Positions 43,010 to 46,918 of a stretch of DNA of 46,918 nt are shown here, in pieces. The notes under the pieces are model-generated. The model was not told where the DNA came from and searched no databases. It worked only from the letters and a program-made list of their open reading frames with translations. Source of the DNA: Clostridia bacterium (GTDB lineage Bacteria > Bacillota > Clostridia > Oscillospirales > CAG-272); the NCBI GenBank assembly GCA_017621415.1, contig JAGATD010000022.1:1-46918 (forward strand), given 5' to 3'. Made by a program: the position numbers and the translations under genes. Each line of letters starts with the position of its first letter. Positions within the stretch are counted from its first letter, which is position 1.

Positions 43010-43753
43010 ATGAATACTAAACTGTTTTCTAAGGTGAAAAAGATTAAGAAAAATGTTGAGCCTCAGGGCTTTACGATTATAGATGATTCTACGCCTTTTG
43101 CGATTCGTGAAGCTTTTAAGTCTTTATACACAAATATTCTTTATCTCAATACACCTGATAAATGCAAAAAAATTGCTATAACCAGCGCAGTTCCCGGTGA
43201 GGGAAAAACAACTGTTGCAACAAACCTCGCTATCACAATTGCGGCAAACTCAGAAAACAAAAGGGTTCTTCTTGTTGATACGGATATGAGACAGCCCAAG
43301 GTTGCAAGACTTTTATCTCTCGACATTAGGGGAAAGGGTCTTAGTGAATATCTTGCCGGAATAGATGAAAAGCCTTATCTGAATTATATTCCCAAGCTTA
43401 ATATCACCGTTCTTACCTCCGGCGGACCTAATGCAAATCCGTCAATGCTTGTTGGCTCATCTAAAATGGCAGAGCTTGTAAGACTTTGCGAGCAGCAGTT
43501 TGATTATATAATCTTCGACACGCCTCCTGTTAATGTTGTTACAGATGCGCTTCTGCTTAACGAGGTTGTGAACGGATATGTTGTTTCCACAATGTCGGAT
43601 TATTCTAACGTGAACCATGTTGCTGAATGTGTTGAGTCGCTTGAGCGCATAGGGGCTGAAATATACGGAGTAGTTCTTTCTTCTCTTAAAATGAAAGCCG
43701 GCTCATCGGGTTATTCAAAATACAATTCTAAGTACAGTAAATACGCAAAATAA
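43010..43753 (+). CDS. BY-kinase (CpsD/CapB-type tyrosine-protein kinase)
   Basis: Cytoplasmic bacterial tyrosine kinase of 247 aa. Walker A is SAVPGEGKTTVATNLA, Walker A' is VLLVDTDMRQP and Walker B is YIIFDTPPVN. The C-terminus ends in a tyrosine cluster (YSKYNSKYSKYAK), the usual autophosphorylation site. The start is ATG 43010 with GGAAAGGA 6 bases upstream. It is the last gene of the operon before a strong terminator; no glycosyltransferases follow within the window. Confidence 0.93.
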   Translation: MNTKLFSKVKKIKKNVEPQGFTIIDDSTPFAIREAFKSLYTNILYLNTPDKCKKIAITSAVPGEGKTTVATNLAITIAANSENKRVLLVDTDMRQPKVARLLSLDIRGKGLSEYLAGIDEKPYLNYIPKLNITVLTSGGPNANPSMLVGSSKMAELVRLCEQQFDYIIFDTPPVNVVTDALLLNEVVNGYVVSTMSDYSNVNHVAECVESLERIGAEIYGVVLSSLKMKAGSSGYSKYNSKYSKYAK

Positions 43754-43760
43754 ATTATAA

Positions 43761-43806
43761 GGGTATGCTTTATCGTTTTTACACTTTAAAGCATACCCGT
43801 TTTTTA
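43761..43806. terminator. Terminator between BY-kinase and recombinase genes
   Basis: A perfect 12-bp stem (GGGTATGCTTTA at 43761-43772 with TAAAGCATACCC at 43787-43798) is followed by a T-run on the plus strand. It also lies just after the minus-strand recombinase-spoVT stop, so it may work in both directions. Confidence 0.9.
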
Positions 43807-44268
43807 GCTTTCCATTTGTTTTCCTAAAAACATTCCTGCGGTTTGGACAAGCTTTGACTCTATTTCATCAGCAATTTTGCCATTGGTAGGCTGGTTGTAT
43901 TGCCATGCAGAAACCACACATCCAACTATGTCACCCTCGCTTAGTATAGGCATAGCGCAGTTGACATAATGTGTTCCGCCGTCGTTAATAACTGATATTG
44001 GGTCTTTTCGCTCGCCTCTTACATATAATGAGCGAGATTCAACGATTTCTTCCAGCCCACGTGAAATCTTTCTCTCAAGATATTCACGCTTTGATGCGCC
44101 CGATACCGCAATTACCGCATCTCTGTCACAAATGAATATTGGTGAAGCGGAGGTTTTTTGCAGAGCATCTGCGTACTCGTTTGCAAAGCTTTGAATTTCT
44201 CCTATCGGTGAATATTTCTTGAAAATTACCTCACCGTCACGGTCTGTGTATATTTCAAGAGGATCGCC
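43804..44268 (-). pseudogene. spoVT: 3' part of spoVT, separated from its own 5' part
   Basis: The last 154 codons before the stop match stage V sporulation protein T from the middle of its AbrB DNA-binding domain onward. Known SpoVT is about 178 aa and has REGDPLEI at residue ~29, so only the first ~30 codons are missing here. No start codon or ribosome site of its own precedes this stretch, so it is expressed only through the recombinase frame. The missing 5' part should lie at the far end of the mobile element. The remnant shows no frameshift, which fits recent or reversible interruption. Confidence 0.85.
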
Positions 44269-46035
44269 GTCACTGATAACATTGACACGAAAAACCTTAT
44301 CGCGCTGATTTCTTGCGCGTTGGGCTACCACCATTGAATAATTCTCGGTGGATATTTCGATATTTTCCGTGTCTGAATTAAAATTTACGGGAACTTCGCT
44401 TTCTTTGTTGTGCTTCATATGCTCGATCGTTCCCGTGCGTAAAAGCTCGTCAACATCTGCTTGAAGCTTGATTTCGATGTTATCCTCGTATATGATAATT
44501 CGATCTATGATAAGGTGTAGTGCGTGCTTATCAAGTTTATCAAGTTCTAATATCTCGTTAAATAAATCTATCACAGTACGAGATACACGATTTACCTTTA
44601 CGATGGTGTTTGTAGTATCGGCTACCATAGCAAGCTGATTGGTTAAACCTTCTATGCGGTGATTGGCTTCTTCAATCAGTGCATCGTAAGTTTCCTCCAT
44701 TATCTGTGCCTTATCCTTATGCCTTGTCATATCACGTATTTTTTGACGAGCGAGCATTTTCAGTTCTTCTCGTTCCGCTTCAATTTGCGCTCTCAATTCC
44801 TCGGCTGCGATCATTCCGCTATCGGTTGCTCGCTGCTCGTGATTTAACATTTCTTCGAGGATATGAAGATTTCCTTTTGAATTATCTCTTACTTGTTTCA
44901 CATACTGCTTTAGCATTTTATCAAGGAAGTCGGCTCTCACGTGATGCGAGGTGCATCCCGCAAGTCCTCTTACGTGATACGTTCCACAAGTGTATGCTTC
45001 TGCAAGGTCTTTACGGCTCATAGCGAACATCGGACTTCCGCAATCACCGCAGAACATAAATCCCGAGTAGGTATTATCGTATTTTTTAACACCTCGGTAG
45101 TGGTTCGTGGAGCGTTGCTTGAGCATTTCCTGTGCGGTAGCAAATACTCTGTAATCCACAATCGGCTCGTGGTGATTTTCAAATACGATATGCTCACTCT
45201 CGTCAAGAGCTACATCCGCTCCGTTGATCTTCTTTCTGCGGAATTTTCTCTCTCGTAACGTGCCGATATAAAAATCGTTGCAGAGGATTTCGGACACGGT
45301 AACGATGCTCCATTGCTCTCTGACCTTGCCTTTGTATTCATCTCCTGCCGCTTCTTTACGAGCTTTTTCTCTCATTCTCGGCGTGGGAATGCTTTGGTCG
45401 GTCAGATGGTTTGCAATTCTTTTATATCCGTATCCGTCAATATAGAGTTTGAATATCGTTCTTACTACCTCTGCCGCCGCTTCATCAACCTCGAAGGTCA
45501 TTTTCTTTGAGTTGGTGATAACGTATCCATACGGCACGGAGCATATCCATTCGCCCTTTGCCTGTCTGCTTGCGATAACGTCGGACACCTTACGGCTTGC
45601 ATCGGTAACGGGCATTTCATTGACGAAGAAGTATAGCTTGATCTTCATCCAATCGTCCGTGTGGTCTTGGTAATAGTCCACTCCGTCACCGATTGCAATG
45701 ATGCGAATATCGTGTTCCGAGAGATCCTCAAACTCTGCAAGACCTTTACCCGTTCTTCTTGAAAAACGGCTCAAGTCCTTAACGATAAGTATATCGTATT
45801 CTCCCCTTAACAGCTTGGGGCGAAGGCGTAACCAATAATCGGGACGCTGTTCAAAGGTATAGCCCGAATGATCTCGATCCTCATAGTAATCTACCGTACT
45901 TGTCGGAAAATGAAGCCTACAATAATCATCAATGATTGCCTTTTGGTTCTCAATACTCGTATTGTCCTTGTCAAGCTCTGTATCCACGGAGATACGAGTG
46001 TAGGCTGCAATCTTATATTTTGGTATCAATATCAA
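43804..46035 (-). CDS. Large serine recombinase fused in frame to the SpoVT C-terminal part
   Basis: Frame of 743 aa. Residues ~1-589 are a large serine recombinase: resolvase domain with catalytic Ser16 (YTRIS), recombinase domain ~170-300, a zinc ribbon (CGDCGSPMF, then CGTYHVRGLAGC) and a long coiled coil ~400-480. From about residue 590 the sequence changes to SpoVT: GDPLEIYTDRDGEV (second half of the AbrB domain), FANEYADAL, FICDRDAVIAVSGASK and the closing AGMFLGKQME, a GAF-like sensor domain. No stop codon lies between the two. I infer insertion into spoVT. The start is uncertain: TTG at 46035 or TTG at 46029; both have AGGAG upstream, and the latter is better spaced. A consensus promoter lies at 46065-46093. 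Confidence 0.9.
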   Translation of the reverse strand: MILIPKYKIAAYTRISVDTELDKDNTSIENQKAIIDDYCRLHFPTSTVDYYEDRDHSGYTFEQRPDYWLRLRPKLLRGEYDILIVKDLSRFSRRTGKGLAEFEDLSEHDIRIIAIGDGVDYYQDHTDDWMKIKLYFFVNEMPVTDASRKVSDVIASRQAKGEWICSVPYGYVITNSKKMTFEVDEAAAEVVRTIFKLYIDGYGYKRIANHLTDQSIPTPRMREKARKEAAGDEYKGKVREQWSIVTVSEILCNDFYIGTLRERKFRRKKINGADVALDESEHIVFENHHEPIVDYRVFATAQEMLKQRSTNHYRGVKKYDNTYSGFMFCGDCGSPMFAMSRKDLAEAYTCGTYHVRGLAGCTSHHVRADFLDKMLKQYVKQVRDNSKGNLHILEEMLNHEQRATDSGMIAAEELRAQIEAEREELKMLARQKIRDMTRHKDKAQIMEETYDALIEEANHRIEGLTNQLAMVADTTNTIVKVNRVSRTVIDLFNEILELDKLDKHALHLIIDRIIIYEDNIEIKLQADVDELLRTGTIEHMKHNKESEVPVNFNSDTENIEISTENYSMVVAQRARNQRDKVFRVNVISDGDPLEIYTDRDGEVIFKKYSPIGEIQSFANEYADALQKTSASPIFICDRDAVIAVSGASKREYLERKISRGLEEIVESRSLYVRGERKDPISVINDGGTHYVNCAMPILSEGDIVGCVVSAWQYNQPTNGKIADEIESKLVQTAGMFLGKQMES
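44255..44285. other. Probable attachment-site junction (attL or attR) in spoVT
   Basis: The change from recombinase to SpoVT sequence occurs around codons for ISD-GDPLEI. The minus strand reads GTGACGGCGATCCTC, where GGCGATCCTC encodes conserved SpoVT residues. Serine integrases cross over at a short central dinucleotide, which probably lies within this stretch. The exact base cannot be set without the other junction. Confidence 0.5.
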
Positions 46036-46064
46036 ATTCTCCTTTCTCGTTATTTGCTAACAAC

Positions 46065-46093
46065 ATTGTATCACATATCCTTTCGTATGTCAA
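46065..46093 (-). promoter_or_regulatory. Promoter of the recombinase gene
   Basis: TTGACA (46088-46093) and TACAAT (46065-46070) on the minus strand, 17-base spacer, about 30 bases before the recombinase start. It is a sigma-A-type promoter and not a sigma-E/sigma-K one. Confidence 0.78.
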
Positions 46094-46134
46094 TAAGTTT
46101 TTCTTAAAACATAAAAAATTAACATAATCTGTCG

Positions 46135-46165
46135 AAAAATCGCCCCGAGGTTTCCCCCGAGGCGA
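46135..46165 (-). terminator. Intrinsic terminator after the small element gene
   Basis: On the minus strand an 11-bp stem (46140-46165, two G-U pairs) with a GAAA tetraloop is followed by TTTTT (46135-46139), so it ends transcription from the genes to its right before the recombinase promoter. Confidence 0.75.
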
Positions 46166-46173
46166 TATTATCA

Positions 46174-46416
46174 TTAGCGGCATTTTTCCGCTTCTACTTC
46201 CTTTCTTGCGTTCACCTCCAAGGTATGCTTTAGCAGATCCTTGGTAAGTGTCAGCAAATCTCCCTTTCCTGAACTGAAAATCACTACGCGATATTTCTTT
46301 TGCTTATACTCCTTAAACAAAGGCTTCAATCCTTCGCGTAGGACTGTGTCCTGAGATTCAGCGTTGGTGAGCCATATCTCAACATATTTCTCATCATCGT
46401 GAACAATTTTTAGCAT
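46174..46416 (-). CDS. Small hypothetical protein of clostridial mobile elements
   Basis: Protein of 80 aa (MLKIVHDDEKYVEIWLT...). It is soluble, with mixed charge and a basic C-terminus (VNARKEVEAEKCR). Similar short proteins beginning KIVHDD...VEIWLTNAE are, as I recall, common beside relaxase genes in clostridial integrative elements, but their function is unknown to me. The ATG at 46416 has GGAGGG 9 bases upstream; a GTG at 46425 would overlap that site. Located between the relaxase-like partial gene and the recombinase, with its own downstream terminator. Confidence 0.65.
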   Translation of the reverse strand: MLKIVHDDEKYVEIWLTNAESQDTVLREGLKPLFKEYKQKKYRVVIFSSGKGDLLTLTKDLLKHTLEVNARKEVEAEKCR

Positions 46417-46501
46417 ATAACTCACCCTCCTGTCCTATGATTTTTGACTTTGCGTTGGCAAAATATTCAATTTTCAATGAGCATATTATTTTAATTATCA
46501 A
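46394..46501 (-). CDS. Possible 35-residue micro-ORF overlapping the next gene
   Basis: A TTG-started frame of 35 residues (LIIKIICSLKIEYFANAKSK...) with AGGAGGT about 11 bases upstream ends in TGA 20 bases inside the 46416 gene. It could couple translation of that gene or be a leader peptide. No homologue can be checked here; it may not be translated. Confidence 0.3.
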   Translation of the reverse strand: MIIKIICSLKIEYFANAKSKIIGQEGELYAKNCSR

Positions 46502-46547
46502 CTATAAAAGTACCTCCTAAATGGTATAATGAAATTTTTTATAAAGG

Positions 46548-46918
46548 TTATAATGTGTGTTCCCACTCACGATCTTTCTTACGCTCCTTTCGTGGTCTGT
46601 GCTGTGGAATTGTGGTACAATCCTGCGGCTGACGGTAGCTTTCGATGTTTGAAAGGTTTCCGACAATGTTGAGGATGTCCGTTGTGATGGTGAGGAAGGT
46701 GTTTTGCGCCATCCTCGTCAGAGCAACTGCTGCCGACTCGTTACCTGCCTGCGCCGACCTATTGAGATATTCGATTGCTTTTTCCATATCGAATATGTCC
46801 GACTCAAAGAGATAGATCTGCGCGAGTCGATAATCGGCAAACATATTGCCGCGCGCCGATGCAATCTCCAAATGCTCTATGGCTTTGGCAATATCCTTCT
46901 TGACGACCTTGCCCTCCA
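46548..46918 (-). CDS. 3' end of Sel1-repeat protein, probably a relaxase tail (5' end outside window)
   Basis: Partial frame, open to the right edge of the window. The visible part contains at least two Sel1-like (TPR-type) repeats: DIAKAIEHLEIASARGNMFADYRLAQIYL and DMEKAIEYLNRSAQAGNESAAVAL. A basic C-terminus follows (HRPRKERKKDREWEH). The same repeat type commonly forms the C-terminal tail of MobA/MobL-type relaxases in clostridial integrative elements, so I infer a relaxase gene continuing beyond 46918. A free-standing Sel1 protein cannot be excluded. Confidence 0.6.
   Translation of the reverse strand, partial: EGKVVKKDIAKAIEHLEIASARGNMFADYRLAQIYLFESDIFDMEKAIEYLNRSAQAGNESAAVALTRMAQNTFLTITTDILNIVGNLSNIESYRQPQDCTTIPQHRPRKERKKDREWEHTL

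Larger units (their letters stand above)
44269..46918. mobile_element. Left part of a serine-recombinase-type integrative element
   Basis: From the spoVT junction rightwards the content is mobile: large serine recombinase, a small element gene with an overlapping micro-ORF and the 3' end of a Sel1-repeat protein like those fused to relaxases. The other end is beyond the window. It may be an integrative mobilizable or conjugative element; no capsid or tail gene is visible. Confidence 0.75.

Noticed and set aside
43804..44268. SpoVT C-terminal part as an independent gene
   Set aside because: No start codon with a ribosome site occurs at the boundary and the recombinase frame runs straight through, so it is treated as part of the fused frame and an interrupted gene.
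1..46918. CRISPR arrays, tRNA or rRNA genes
   Set aside because: No regularly spaced direct repeats, tRNA-like cloverleaf sequences with a T-loop, or rRNA-like sequence was seen on reading; intergenic regions are short.

Overview
This window looks like chromosomal DNA of an anaerobic, endospore-forming member of the Clostridia (Bacillota), probably an uncultured gut-type lineage. The evidence is a Clostridia-type NAD(H)-linked [FeFe]-hydrogenase operon, the spoIIGA-sigE sporulation pair, whiA, DUF951 and ClpE-like genes, strong GGAGG ribosome binding sites, and consensus sigma-A promoters that mostly have 17-bp spacers. The species cannot be fixed from sequence reading alone.

Layout. (1) 1-6210, minus strand: a hydrogenase operon transcribed leftwards from a promoter at about 6265-6293. 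It has NuoE/HydC- and NuoF/HydB-like electron-transfer subunits. Between them is a tightly overlapping signalling cassette: two DRTGG-domain proteins, two histidine-kinase-like ATPases, a PHP phosphoesterase and a [FeFe]-hydrogenase-like protein whose H-cluster surroundings look sensory rather than catalytic. A Rex-like operator overlaps the promoter. (2) 6426-15359: housekeeping and accessory genes, namely yfcE, rplS, a small membrane protein, a HIT protein, an FkbM methyltransferase, a U32 protein, uppP, xpt-ung, an AraC regulator and a divergent Gfo/Idh/MocA oxidoreductase. (3) 15451-17859, minus: DUF3021-like, DUF951, ruvA, ruvB. (4) 18087-30020, plus: a dense run of nusB, a TsaD-like gene, xseA, xseB, a TlyA-type methylase, nadK, argR, recN, murB, whiA and dnaE. 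(5) 30086-33952: CvpA-like, ClpE-like AAA+ and Mrp-type proteins. (6) 34088-40817: spoIIGA, sigE, rpmE, hflX, a YigZ/IMPACT protein, dnaG and rpoD. (7) 40973-43753: a lipoprotein, a Wzz-type chain-length regulator and a BY-kinase. (8) 43804-46918, minus: the left end of an integrated mobile element.

The standout observation is at the right end. A large serine recombinase gene runs without a stop codon into the last ~154 codons of spoVT, the forespore regulator gene. The element has therefore inserted inside spoVT, splitting its AbrB-type DNA-binding domain, and the recombinase frame is fused to the SpoVT GAF domain. Further right are a small element gene and the 3' end of a Sel1-repeat protein, probably a relaxase tail. 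The genome also carries spoIIGA/sigE, so this may be a skin-like, excisable interruption of a sporulation gene in which the recombinase C-terminus changes between integrated and excised states. The other element end and the 5' part of spoVT should lie beyond 46918.

No rRNA, tRNA, CRISPR array or complete insertion sequence was seen. No gene-free stretch longer than 300 bases occurs.
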